Assembly: GCA_900315055.1 (NCBI GenBank)
Contig: OMXP01000017.1
Span: 1 to 43,415, forward strand
Length of the DNA: 43,415 nucleotides
From: an uncultured Lachnospiraceae bacterium
GTDB taxonomy: Bacteria > Bacillota > Clostridia > Lachnospirales > Lachnospiraceae
Reading direction: 5' to 3'
Shown here one piece after another: positions 9,137-17,703 of this stretch. A program made the position numbers and the translations under genes. The notes under the pieces were generated by a model. The model made no database searches, was not told where the DNA came from, and saw nothing but the letters and a program-made list of their open reading frames with translations. How positions within the stretch are numbered: position 1 is the first letter of the stretch; each line of letters opens with the position of its first letter.

Positions 9137-11599
9137 ATGGCAAAAAAATACGACACGGATCCAAAGGACACGAGTAACGAGACGACAGACGATACCATCG
9201 AATTTGAAGCTCTGCCGGAAGACAGGAAGGCACCGGAGGAAGATCAGGCCGGCGATTCCTCAGATGAGGACGAGAAGGGCGATTCCGTAACGGATTACGT
9301 TCCGGTAGAGGAAGAGAAGAAGCAGGAAGAGACAGAATCCTCCAAAAAGACTTCTTCGGATGCGACGCCTGCAGAGGACCTCAAGAATCTGCCGGATGCG
9401 GCAAAGGGAGAGGACCTCGCAGAGGGTACCGGGGAAGCAAAAGAAGAGCCAGAGGAGAAGGAAGTCTTCGAGATCGATACGATCGAGGATCCGCTGCCGA
9501 AGAAGGAAGAGCCTGAAGCGGCAGAAGCAAAAGAGGATTCCGAAGAAGCCTCCGAACCTGCAGAGCCGGAAAAGTCTGCGGATAAATCCGAATCTTCCCT
9601 GGAGGATATCGAGCAGATCCTGCCCGATATCGCGAAGGAAGAGGTACCGAAGAAGAAGGAACTGAAACTTCACGGACCGAAGTGGTTTAGGTATGCAACA
9701 AAGGGTGTCAAGATCGCGGTCACGGTGATCGTGTGCCTTGCTCTGTTTGTTGTCGGTTTCTTTACTTATGAATACAACCGCCTGCAGAAGGCGGACCCCA
9801 ACGCCTACACGGACAAGAACGTACAGGAATCCGTGGCAAAGGATGCCACCGATGAGACATTGAAGCTCTCGGAACAGGCGATGGAGGATCAGCTCTCCGG
9901 CGTCGGAGAGAGTGAGGCCGTCGCATCGGACGATGAGATCTTCCAGGATGACAATGTCTATAACATCCTGCTCATCGGCACCGATGACCGCACCGAGAAA
10001 TTCTCCTCGGATGCGCGCGGTGATACCTGCATCCTGCTCTCCCTGAACAAGAGCACCGGCAAGGTTTCCCTCATTTCCTTTGAGCGAGGCACCGGCGTTC
10101 CGATCCTGTGGGGCCCCTATGAGGGACAGTGGGACTGGCTGACGCATTCCTTCCGCTATGGCGGAGCGGACATGATGGTTGCGGAGATCCGGGAGAACTT
10201 CCGTGTTGATGTCAACCGCTATATCCGCATCAACATCCGCACCCTGGTCAAGCTGATTGATGCCATCGGCGGCATCGAGGTTGACGGCGTGACCGAGGCG
10301 GAAGCCAACCACATCAATCACCCGGAGGGAACCATCACCGAGGGCCTCTCCAAGGGCATCGGCGTGCAGGATGATGTGCTGGAGCTCAAAGAGGGTACCA
10401 ATCACATGAACGGCGCCACCGCCATGGTCTACGCCCGCATGCGCTATATCGATGATGACTGGCACCGCGTGGTCCGTCAGAGAAAGGTCATTGAGTCTGC
10501 GGCGAACAAGCTCTCGGAGCTTTCCGCAACGGAAATGATTTCTACACTGGATCAGATCGTTCCGCTCGTGCAGACAGATCTGTCCGAGACCGAGGTCGCA
10601 GAGCTCATTACTCTTGCCCCGAAGTTCATGAGTGCAGAAGTGCAGGATATGACCATCCCGGCGGATGGCACCTACGGCAGCATGCGCGGCATGGGTAACA
10701 GGCCGATGTTTGCAGTCGACTTTGACAAGAATGCACAGATTATCCGCAACATGATCTACGGCACCACCGATGAGGAGACTGCGTCGGAGGATACTACGGC
10801 ATCAACGGTTGATTCCACTTCCGGTACGGTTTCCGCTTCCGGAACAGAATCCTCGGAGCAGGTGACGGAAAACAGCACTTCGGATACGAGTGAGGATCTT
10901 GCCGATACACCGTATGGGAATCCGTTCAACGCCGATACCAGAACCTATAACGCCATTAAAAACAGCTCTGCCTCGTCCTCAGGCAGCAGTTCTTCCTCCT
11001 CGAAGAGCAGCTATTACTACACGGGGAATACGGGCGGAGACGATGATTCCATCGGACAGCTCGTGGAGAGCTCAACTACCGGCGCTTCTCAGGCTGCCTC
11101 GAGTGCAAGTACGGACACGACGACAGGAACCTCACAGGTATCCTCCGTTCTCAATGCAGACGGCTCCGTGACAACCAACAACGCGGACGGCTCCACAACC
11201 GTGACATCGACCGACGGAACGATCACGACCGTGACCCAGGACGGCCGCACGGTGAAGACCGATGCGACCGGAACGACGGTCATTGCCTATCCGGACGGGA
11301 CCATGGAGACAACCACCGCGGATGGCACGAAGACGGTGACACCGGGAACTGGCAGTACGGCTTCCTCGGGTGATACCACAGCCACGACACCGGATACGAC
11401 AACGACAACAGATACCACAACCACGACGGATTCGTCCTCTGCGGCGTCCAGTCTTGACACCAGCGGCATGAGTGCGGAGCAGGCAGCGCAGTATCAGGCC
11501 CAGTATGAGCAGCAACTTGCGGCGCAGCAGGCAGCAGCGGCACAGTACGCAGCCGAGGTTGCAGCGCAGCAGGCAGCAGCCGCAGCTTCCGGCAACTGA
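9137..11599 (+). CDS. LytR-CpsA-Psr (LCP) family wall-polymer ligase with long acidic and repeat-rich tails
   Basis: LCP proteins attach teichoic acids or capsule to peptidoglycan on the outer face of the membrane. This one has 820 residues, about twice the usual length. Residues 1-185 are very acidic and presumably cytoplasmic; 189-211 is a single membrane helix; about 275-460 is the LCP catalytic domain (NILLIGTDDR, DARGDTCILL, RYGGADMM, LIDAIGGIEVDG, MVYARMRYIDDDWHRVVRQR). Residues 545-670 are Ser/Thr-rich, 673-735 are short D-G repeats, 745-770 a Thr run and 780-818 a Gln/Ala helix. The usual S-x-PRDT loop reads SFERGTG here. The ATG at 9137, 6 bases after CAGGA, is preferred over the TTG at 9131. 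It heads the polymer assembly genes. Confidence 0.92.
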   Translation: MAKKYDTDPKDTSNETTDDTIEFEALPEDRKAPEEDQAGDSSDEDEKGDSVTDYVPVEEEKKQEETESSKKTSSDATPAEDLKNLPDAAKGEDLAEGTGEAKEEPEEKEVFEIDTIEDPLPKKEEPEAAEAKEDSEEASEPAEPEKSADKSESSLEDIEQILPDIAKEEVPKKKELKLHGPKWFRYATKGVKIAVTVIVCLALFVVGFFTYEYNRLQKADPNAYTDKNVQESVAKDATDETLKLSEQAMEDQLSGVGESEAVASDDEIFQDDNVYNILLIGTDDRTEKFSSDARGDTCILLSLNKSTGKVSLISFERGTGVPILWGPYEGQWDWLTHSFRYGGADMMVAEIRENFRVDVNRYIRINIRTLVKLIDAIGGIEVDGVTEAEANHINHPEGTITEGLSKGIGVQDDVLELKEGTNHMNGATAMVYARMRYIDDDWHRVVRQRKVIESAANKLSELSATEMISTLDQIVPLVQTDLSETEVAELITLAPKFMSAEVQDMTIPADGTYGSMRGMGNRPMFAVDFDKNAQIIRNMIYGTTDEETASEDTTASTVDSTSGTVSASGTESSEQVTENSTSDTSEDLADTPYGNPFNADTRTYNAIKNSSASSSGSSSSSSKSSYYYTGNTGGDDDSIGQLVESSTTGASQAASSASTDTTTGTSQVSSVLNADGSVTTNNADGSTTVTSTDGTITTVTQDGRTVKTDATGTTVIAYPDGTMETTTADGTKTVTPGTGSTASSGDTTATTPDTTTTTDTTTTTDSSSAASSLDTSGMSAEQAAQYQAQYEQQLAAQQAAAAQYAAEVAAQQAAAAASGN
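11153..11341 (+). repeat. Tandem D-G-x-T peptide repeats in the LCP protein tail
   Basis: Six degenerate units of about 9-12 residues, each built around Asp-Gly followed by alternating Thr/Val (DGSVTT, DGSTTVT, DGTITTVT, DGRTVKT, DGTMETT, DGTKTVT), span residues 673-735. The pattern suggests a short beta-strand stack or an extended wall-spanning stalk. Confidence 0.7.
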
Positions 11600-11620
11600 C
11601 CGGGGTAAGGCAAGTGTGCG

Positions 11621-12460
11621 ATGACAGAACATTCTACAGGAAAAGACAAAACTGAATATTCCTGTCAGATCATGGTCATCACGCACAAGCCCTATGAGAT
11701 GCCAAAGGACGCCATTTACGTCCCGCTGCAGGTGGGAGCAGCCCTGCGGAAGAAATCGTCGCTTGTTCCGACCTATGCCAGAGATGATACGGGCGAGAAT
11801 ATCTCCCGGAAAAATCCCTATTACTGTGAGCTCACGGGCCTGTACTGGGCCTGGAAGAACTGCAGTGCAGACTACATCGGCCTTGTGCACTACCGGAGGC
11901 ACTTTCGGACGAAGCACTTCGTCCTGTCCAGAAATCCGCTGGACAAGGTGCTCACGGGACGGGAACTGCAGCCGATGCTCGGCCGTTACAAGGTGTTCGT
12001 CCCAAGGCGCAGGTATTATCTCATTGAGACGCTGTACACTCACTACGAGCACACCCACTATGTGGAGCACCTCGAGAAGACAAGACAGATCATTGAGGAG
12101 AAATGTCCGGAGTATCTGGAGACCTATGATGAGGTCATGAAGCACCGGTCGGCGCACATGTTCAACATGATGATCATGGAGCGCTCCCTTCTTGACGAAT
12201 ACTGCGCCTGGCTGTTTGATATCCTCTTTGAGCTCGAAAAGCAGGTGGATACGAAGAGCTATTCCTACTTTCAGGGACGGTACTGCGGGAGAGTGGGAGA
12301 GCTGATCTTCAATGTCTGGCTGGAGTATCAGCAGAAGAGCGGACGTCTCAGCGGAAAGGACATCAAGGTTCTTCCCTATCTGTACATCGAGAAGGTCAAC
12401 TGGTGGCAGAAGGGGAAGAAGTTCCTTCGGGCGAAGTTCTTCCGTGTCAAGTATGAGTGA
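11621..12460 (+). CDS. DUF4422 family glycosyltransferase-like protein
   Basis: A 279-residue protein with the DUF4422 hallmarks: an N-terminal TYR/IMVITHKPYEMP segment, DDTGENISRKN, CELTGLYWAWKN, YIGLVHYRRHF and a C-terminal region around GELIFNVWLEY. The family is found in capsule and exopolysaccharide clusters and is thought to be a glycosyltransferase, though the sugar is generally not known. No membrane segment is seen, so it should act at the inner membrane face on lipid-linked intermediates. It begins 21 bases after the LCP gene and is followed by licD. It is the only candidate glycosyltransferase in the locus and so a candidate user of GDP-fucose or GDP-mannose. Confidence 0.85.
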   Translation: MTEHSTGKDKTEYSCQIMVITHKPYEMPKDAIYVPLQVGAALRKKSSLVPTYARDDTGENISRKNPYYCELTGLYWAWKNCSADYIGLVHYRRHFRTKHFVLSRNPLDKVLTGRELQPMLGRYKVFVPRRRYYLIETLYTHYEHTHYVEHLEKTRQIIEEKCPEYLETYDEVMKHRSAHMFNMMIMERSLLDEYCAWLFDILFELEKQVDTKSYSYFQGRYCGRVGELIFNVWLEYQQKSGRLSGKDIKVLPYLYIEKVNWWQKGKKFLRAKFFRVKYE

Positions 12461-12490
12461 GCATTGAGGGAGATTGAGGAAACGTAAGGA

Positions 12491-13423
12491 ATGAAGCTTT
12501 CCACCATCGAGGCATTCAAACACATCCGATCAAGGGATGCGATCGAGCTGACCGGTGACCAGCTGGAACAGCTGCAGAAAACCCTGAACGGCATGCTGTT
12601 CGACATCGTGGACTGCTGTGAAAGGCATGGGATCCGCTACAGCCTCGGAGGAGGCTCGTGCCTTGGAGCAGTGCGTCATCACGGCTTCATCCCCTGGGAC
12701 GATGATATTGACCTGAACATGCCGCGGCGCGACCATGACCGGTTTGTAAAAATCTTTGCAAGGGAGTATGGAGAACGCTACTGGGTCCATACGGCAAGGA
12801 CGACAAAAAACTACGGGCTGCTGCTTTCGAGAGTGCTTCTCAAGGGAACAAGCGTTCGGACGAGAGAGGACTTCTGGAACAAGGAGTGCGGTGCCTTTGT
12901 CGATATCTTCATCATCGAAAACACTTATGACGATCCTCTGCTGCGCAAAATTCACGGCTTTGGCTGCATGGCACTTGGATTTCTGCAGTCCTGCAGAAAA
13001 TTCTACCGGGACAGGAAGCCGCTGAGAAAGCTTCTTCGGGACGCTGGGGATTCCAGGCAGATCCGGGAATACCGGAAGGCCTTTGAGGTGAAGATTGCGA
13101 TCGGTTTTCTCGTCTCGTTTCTGTCCATGGATGCCTGGACGCATCTGGTGGATTCCTGGTATGGCAGATGTAAAAATGAACATTCCCGCTATGTCAGTGT
13201 TCCCTCGGGGAGGGGGCACTTTTTCGGTGAGCTCTATCTTCGAAAGGATTTTGTCAGGACCGTGCCGATGACGTATGAGGGAAGACCCCTGCAGGTGGCA
13301 AAAAACTACGACGGGTATCTTCGTCGTCTGTACGGGGACTATCGGAAGATCCCGAAGAAGAGCAGACAGGAAAAGCACGTCTTTTTTGCGCCGTTTTATC
13401 TGAAAAAGGAAGAAGATTCATGA
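12491..13423 (+). CDS. LicD-family phosphotransferase
   Basis: LicD proteins transfer a phospho-group, classically phosphocholine from CDP-choline, onto sugars of teichoic acids or lipopolysaccharide. The 310-residue protein has the diagnostic motif GGGSCLGAVRHHGFIPWDDDIDL with D70, D71, D72 and D74, and a conserved GAFVDIFIIE further on. No choline kinase or CTP:phosphocholine cytidylyltransferase is seen. The neighbouring CDP-alditol genes suggest the donor may be a CDP-alditol instead. It overlaps the next gene by four bases (ATGA), implying coupled translation. Confidence 0.92.
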   Translation: MKLSTIEAFKHIRSRDAIELTGDQLEQLQKTLNGMLFDIVDCCERHGIRYSLGGGSCLGAVRHHGFIPWDDDIDLNMPRRDHDRFVKIFAREYGERYWVHTARTTKNYGLLLSRVLLKGTSVRTREDFWNKECGAFVDIFIIENTYDDPLLRKIHGFGCMALGFLQSCRKFYRDRKPLRKLLRDAGDSRQIREYRKAFEVKIAIGFLVSFLSMDAWTHLVDSWYGRCKNEHSRYVSVPSGRGHFFGELYLRKDFVRTVPMTYEGRPLQVAKNYDGYLRRLYGDYRKIPKKSRQEKHVFFAPFYLKKEEDS

Positions 13424-14139
13424 ACTGTGCGCTGATCTTTGCCGGGGGCACCGGTAAACGCATGAACACCAACGGCATCCCGAAGCAGTTTCTGGAACTG
13501 TACGGAAAACCCATCATCATTTATACCCTGGAAAAATTTGAAAATCATGACAGTATCGATGCGATTGTGATTTCCTGCCTTGCGGACTACATCCCGAAGA
13601 TGTGGAAGCTGTGCCGGAAATTTCACATCACAAAGGTAGCGGCCATTGTTGCCGGCGGCTCGACCGGACAGGAGTCCATCTACAACGGGCTGGTCAAGGT
13701 CGATGAGCTCTTCGGCGACGATGCGATCGTGCTGGTGCACGACGGCGTGAGACCGCTGGTCGATCCGGATACCATCACGAAGTGCATCCGCAGTGTTGAG
13801 GAATGCGGCTCTGCGATTACGGTGACGCCCGCCAATGAAACTATCTTTCTCGGCAATCAGGGCGGCCAGGTGGGTGAGATTCTCGACCGCAGCCAGTGCG
13901 AGGTCGCGAAGGCTCCGCAGTGCTTTCATGCGGGGGATCTCCTGAGCGCTCATGAAAAGGCAAGGAAAGAGAACCGCATTGATTTCATCGATTCCGCAAA
14001 TCTCATGCGCTGGTACGGACATACGCTCTACACCGTGCAGGGAAGAACCGAGAATATCAAGATCACAACGCCGGTGGATTTCTATATCTTCAAGGCGATC
14101 ATCACCGCAAAGGAAAGTTCGAATGCGTTCGGACTGTAG
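13420..14139 (+). CDS. IspD/TarI-type cytidylyltransferase (probably for an alditol phosphate)
   Basis: A 239-residue CTP-dependent nucleotidyltransferase of the IspD/TarI family. It has the GGTGKRM loop (9-15), PKQFLEL, HDGVRPLV and a C-terminal TTPVDFYIF. IspD makes CDP-methylerythritol and TarI makes CDP-ribitol; the two are hard to separate by eye. The GGTGKRM..GIPKQF spelling and the location between licD and a CDP-glycerol-transferase homologue favour TarI-like CDP-alditol synthesis for a wall polymer. No TarJ-type reductase is visible next to it; the epimerase/dehydratase at 18642 might take part in making the alditol. Confidence 0.82.
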   Translation: MNCALIFAGGTGKRMNTNGIPKQFLELYGKPIIIYTLEKFENHDSIDAIVISCLADYIPKMWKLCRKFHITKVAAIVAGGSTGQESIYNGLVKVDELFGDDAIVLVHDGVRPLVDPDTITKCIRSVEECGSAITVTPANETIFLGNQGGQVGEILDRSQCEVAKAPQCFHAGDLLSAHEKARKENRIDFIDSANLMRWYGHTLYTVQGRTENIKITTPVDFYIFKAIITAKESSNAFGL

Positions 14140-14159
14140 CATTGTTTCTGGGAGGAGTT

Positions 14160-15536
14160 ATGTCACTGATACCAAAGGTCATTGAAAAGAAGGCAAAGAG
14201 CGTCGGCCCTGTCATCGTGGAAGGAAAGATGATCCGCCGCACGGAATATGATATCAACCTCGCAAAGGTCTGGCTGGACCGCAAGATCGGCGACGGGGCA
14301 AGAGCCCTTGTCATGCCGCATTTCAGTGTCGTGAAAAACCAGATCATGTTTTTCCCCTATTCTCATCAGGTCTCCTGCAACCCGAAATACATCAGCGATG
14401 AGCTGATCCGGGAGGCGGCTCTGAACGGATACGACTTTGACATGTACTGGTCTCAGAACAAGGCCCAGTTTGCCACGATGGATGCGGATGATATCTACGC
14501 GAAGCTGACCCCGGACGGAATCATCAACCGGCATGACCCGCGTTATCACAAGATCGAGAAATTCATCGAAAAGCACGTCCATTTCGTGCGTCCGAATTCC
14601 TACGACTACTTTCAGGCGGCGGGATCATCGAGGGTACTTCTCACGAACTCGATACTGGGAGATAAGTTCTACTCCTTCCCGGTCAAGGCCAATCAGATTG
14701 TTGCGGAGACCTGGCACGGGTCCCTCGGGATCAAGAGATTCGATCTTGCCCATTACAACACGAACATGTCCTGGCCGGTGGCGGCACAGTGGACAGGGTC
14801 TGTGACGACCCACTGCATCTCGAATTCGACCTTTGAGGACGGGGTCTTCCGCGAGACCTTCTGGGAGAAGACACCGATTCTGCGCCTCGGCCATGCAAGA
14901 AACGACATCTTCTTTGACAACTACAGGGGAATGCAGACCTACCTTCGGAATGCGTTCATCAAGGCCAATGATCTGAAGGGCGATGAGCACTTCGTCATCT
15001 ATGCGCCGACCTTCCGCGATGATCACGATTTCCGCGTCTATGATCTTGACCCAGAACCGGTCCTCAAGGCCCTGGAAAAGCGCTTTGGCGGCAGGTGGAA
15101 GCTGCTCCTTCGCTTCCACGACAATGACCGGAAAACCGGCTCCTGGAAGCGCAACAGCATCAAGGGACCGGATGTCATCAACGTGACGATGTATCCGGAC
15201 ATCCAGGAGCTGCTCGCCTTCTGCGATGCGGCGATCACGGACTACTCGTCCTGGATCTACGATTTCATGCTGACGAAAAAGCCGGGCTTCCTCTTTGCGA
15301 TGGACAAAAAGAAGTACAATGATGAGCGCGGGTTCTATTTCCGCCTCGAGGACACGCCGTTCCCAGTTTCAACCAACACCGAGGAGCTTGCGGCGTCGAT
15401 TTTAAGCTTTGATGCGGACGGCACCTACAAAGACAAGGTCGAGAGTTTCCTTGAAGGCAAGGGCTGCATGGACGATGGCCACGCAAGTGAGCGCATCGCG
15501 GCACAGTGCCTTGACTGGATGGGCATTACGCACTGA
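14160..15536 (+). CDS. CDP-glycerol glycerophosphotransferase family protein (TagF/TarL-like)
   Basis: A polymerase or primase that moves alditol phosphate from a CDP-alditol to a lipid-linked polymer on the cytoplasmic face of the membrane. Motifs of the TagB/TagF catalytic domain are clear: ETWHG (H186), ISNSTF, GHARND (H245), YAPTFRD (281-287), LLLRFH, PDIQELL, ITDYSSWIYDF (359-369) and DERGFYF. The ATG at 14160, right after GGAGGAG (14151-14157), was chosen over an in-frame TTG at 14142. At 458 residues it has one transferase domain plus an N-terminal region of about 150 residues with no motif I recognise. With LicD and the cytidylyltransferase it indicates a phospho-alditol polymer. Confidence 0.9.
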   Translation: MSLIPKVIEKKAKSVGPVIVEGKMIRRTEYDINLAKVWLDRKIGDGARALVMPHFSVVKNQIMFFPYSHQVSCNPKYISDELIREAALNGYDFDMYWSQNKAQFATMDADDIYAKLTPDGIINRHDPRYHKIEKFIEKHVHFVRPNSYDYFQAAGSSRVLLTNSILGDKFYSFPVKANQIVAETWHGSLGIKRFDLAHYNTNMSWPVAAQWTGSVTTHCISNSTFEDGVFRETFWEKTPILRLGHARNDIFFDNYRGMQTYLRNAFIKANDLKGDEHFVIYAPTFRDDHDFRVYDLDPEPVLKALEKRFGGRWKLLLRFHDNDRKTGSWKRNSIKGPDVINVTMYPDIQELLAFCDAAITDYSSWIYDFMLTKKPGFLFAMDKKKYNDERGFYFRLEDTPFPVSTNTEELAASILSFDADGTYKDKVESFLEGKGCMDDGHASERIAAQCLDWMGITH

Positions 15537-15552
15537 CAGGAGAGTTTGATTT

Positions 15553-17691
15553 ATGGCAGGAAAACAATCTGCCAACAGCACAGGTATGAGCATAAGACGA
15601 AACGGCAGAATTGATTTCCTGCGCTGCCTCTTTGCCGTGATTATCATGCTGCACCACTCGAGGTATGTCCTCGGGTATGACAACAGCATTTTCATCGGAG
15701 GCTCCATGGCCGTGGAGTTCTTCTTCATGGTCTCCGGATACCTGATGATGAACACGGTGCCCAAGCGCTGCGCAGCAGACAGAAAAAACGGGACAAAACC
15801 GGAGATCGGATCCGAGACCTGGCAGTTCCTGCGCCACAAGATCCGCGCCTTTCTCCCGGAATTTCTCATCGCCTGGTGCATCGGCTTTGTTCTCGTTGCA
15901 ACCATCGAGAACTATCACGGTGTGCATCTGTGGCATGTGTTCCGCGATGACTTCTTTGAGCTGTCCCTTCTCAAGATGTCCGGCATCTTTACCGGCGGCA
16001 TCGACGGCGTCATCTGGTACCTGTCCGCAATGCTTCTGTGCATGGCGATTTTGTACCCTCTGCTTCGATCCTTCAAGGATCTGATGACGCACATCGTCTG
16101 TCCTCTGACAGCCCTGATGCTCATGGGGTATCTTTGCCAGACAGAAGGCTCTCCACGGGATCCGACCAAGTTCCTGCACCTTGTCTTCAAGGGCGATGTG
16201 CGCGCGATGGCGGAGCTTTGCATGGGCGTTGTCATCTGGATGGCCGTGCAGCACCTGAAAAAGGTGAACTGGAGCCGCCTCGCAAAAAACCTGATGGGCC
16301 TTGCCGAGATCGGACTCTACCTGATGGTTGTCCAGTACATGTGGGATCAGAAGCCGACGAAGACCGACTACTTCTATATTTTCTGCCTGATGATCGCGGT
16401 GCTCCTGACCTTTGCGGACACGGGCGCCTTAAAGACGGTGTTCGGAAGATCTGCACGGACGGAAAAAATCACGTCGTTTCTTGCAAAGTACTCAACCGCC
16501 CTATATTTCTCCCATCTCTACATTGCCCAGCACCTGAATACGCTGCTGCCGGAGGATGCGTACAGTGCGCGCTTGCGGGCTGCGGTCTATATCATCTGGT
16601 CTCTTGCGAACGGTTTTGTGGTCATGGGCCTTGCCTTTTTTGCACGGAAGGCGGCACCTGCTGCAAGAAGGCATCTTGCACGCCTGTTTGTAAATCCGGA
16701 AAAGAAAACAAAGACATCGCCTGCCGCGGCAGCGGCAACAGCATCTCCTGCAGCAAAAACTGCCATGGCAGCGTCCTTTGCACAGCCGGTGGTTCTACAG
16801 GACGAGGACAGGGCGATTCTGTCCAGGACCGGGTCTGCATCAGAGACCGTTCATGTGACAACAAGCGAGACAGAAGATCGGAAAAAGACCCTCGGCGGAC
16901 GGATTCGTCATTACAGGACGAAATTTGTCTACAGCATCCGCCACTATCAGTTCATGTTCGAGGAGCTCGTCAAGCGCGACTTCAAGCAGCGCTACAAGCG
17001 AAGTGTCCTCGGCATGGCCTGGAGCGTGCTCTCGCCGCTTCTTACCCTCCTGGTCATGAGGGTCATCTTTACGAATTTCTTCGCAAAGAACATATCGCAC
17101 TACACGATCTACCTGTTCTCCGGCAATATCATCATGTCGTACTTCCGTGAGTCCACGAAGAACGGCATGCGGTCCCTGACCTCGAACTCGAAGATCTTCA
17201 CGAAGATCAACGTGCCGAAATATCTCTTCCTTCTCTCGAAGAACGTCTCGGCACTGGTCAACTTCGGCCTGACGCTGATCGTCTATTTCGGATTCTGTGT
17301 CATCGATCACATCACGTTCACGCCGAAGATGATTCTTCTCGTGTATCCGAGCCTGTGCCTGCTGGTCATGAACATCGGCATCGGAGCCCTGCTCTCGGCA
17401 ATGTACGTGTTCTTTGAGGACACCTCGTATCTCTACGATGTCCTGCTGACCCTGATCAACTACATGTCCGTCATCTTCTATTCGATCGACAGCTGGCCGA
17501 CCAGCCAGCAGCGCATGTTCCTGATCAACCCGATCTACGTGTATATCAAGTACTTCCGTACGATCGTCATCGACGGGGTGGTTCCCTCGCCGATGTATCA
17601 CCTGCTGTGCCTGTTCTATGCGCTCTTTTACCTGATCGCCGGCATGCTGGTGTACCGGAAGTACAATCATGAGTTCCTGTATTATCTGTAG
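15553..17691 (+). CDS. Fusion of an acyltransferase-3 domain and a polysaccharide ABC-2 permease
   Basis: One uninterrupted 712-residue frame holds two membrane proteins normally encoded apart. Residues about 16-365 form an acyltransferase family 3 domain (OafA/WecH/OatA type), with RIDFLRCLFAVIIMLHH (conserved R-x2-D and H) and VEFFFMVSGY, and roughly ten membrane helices. A polar Ala/Thr/Ser-rich linker spans about 366-450. Residues about 455-712 are a TagG/RfbA-type ABC-2 permease with LVKRDFKQRYKRSVLGMAWS and six helices. No stop codon, frameshift or internal start with a ribosome-binding site is seen at the join. The matching ATPase gene starts 12 bases downstream. Acylation and export of the polymer may thus be physically coupled. 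Confidence 0.9.
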   Translation: MAGKQSANSTGMSIRRNGRIDFLRCLFAVIIMLHHSRYVLGYDNSIFIGGSMAVEFFFMVSGYLMMNTVPKRCAADRKNGTKPEIGSETWQFLRHKIRAFLPEFLIAWCIGFVLVATIENYHGVHLWHVFRDDFFELSLLKMSGIFTGGIDGVIWYLSAMLLCMAILYPLLRSFKDLMTHIVCPLTALMLMGYLCQTEGSPRDPTKFLHLVFKGDVRAMAELCMGVVIWMAVQHLKKVNWSRLAKNLMGLAEIGLYLMVVQYMWDQKPTKTDYFYIFCLMIAVLLTFADTGALKTVFGRSARTEKITSFLAKYSTALYFSHLYIAQHLNTLLPEDAYSARLRAAVYIIWSLANGFVVMGLAFFARKAAPAARRHLARLFVNPEKKTKTSPAAAAATASPAAKTAMAASFAQPVVLQDEDRAILSRTGSASETVHVTTSETEDRKKTLGGRIRHYRTKFVYSIRHYQFMFEELVKRDFKQRYKRSVLGMAWSVLSPLLTLLVMRVIFTNFFAKNISHYTIYLFSGNIIMSYFRESTKNGMRSLTSNSKIFTKINVPKYLFLLSKNVSALVNFGLTLIVYFGFCVIDHITFTPKMILLVYPSLCLLVMNIGIGALLSAMYVFFEDTSYLYDVLLTLINYMSVIFYSIDSWPTSQQRMFLINPIYVYIKYFRTIVIDGVVPSPMYHLLCLFYALFYLIAGMLVYRKYNHEFLYYL

Positions 17692-17703
17692 GACATTTCT
17701 GCC

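Noticed and set aside
16915..17691. Separate permease gene starting inside the fusion
   Set aside because: The internal ATG codons near the join (for example Met468) have no ribosome-binding site, and the linker stays in frame without a stop.
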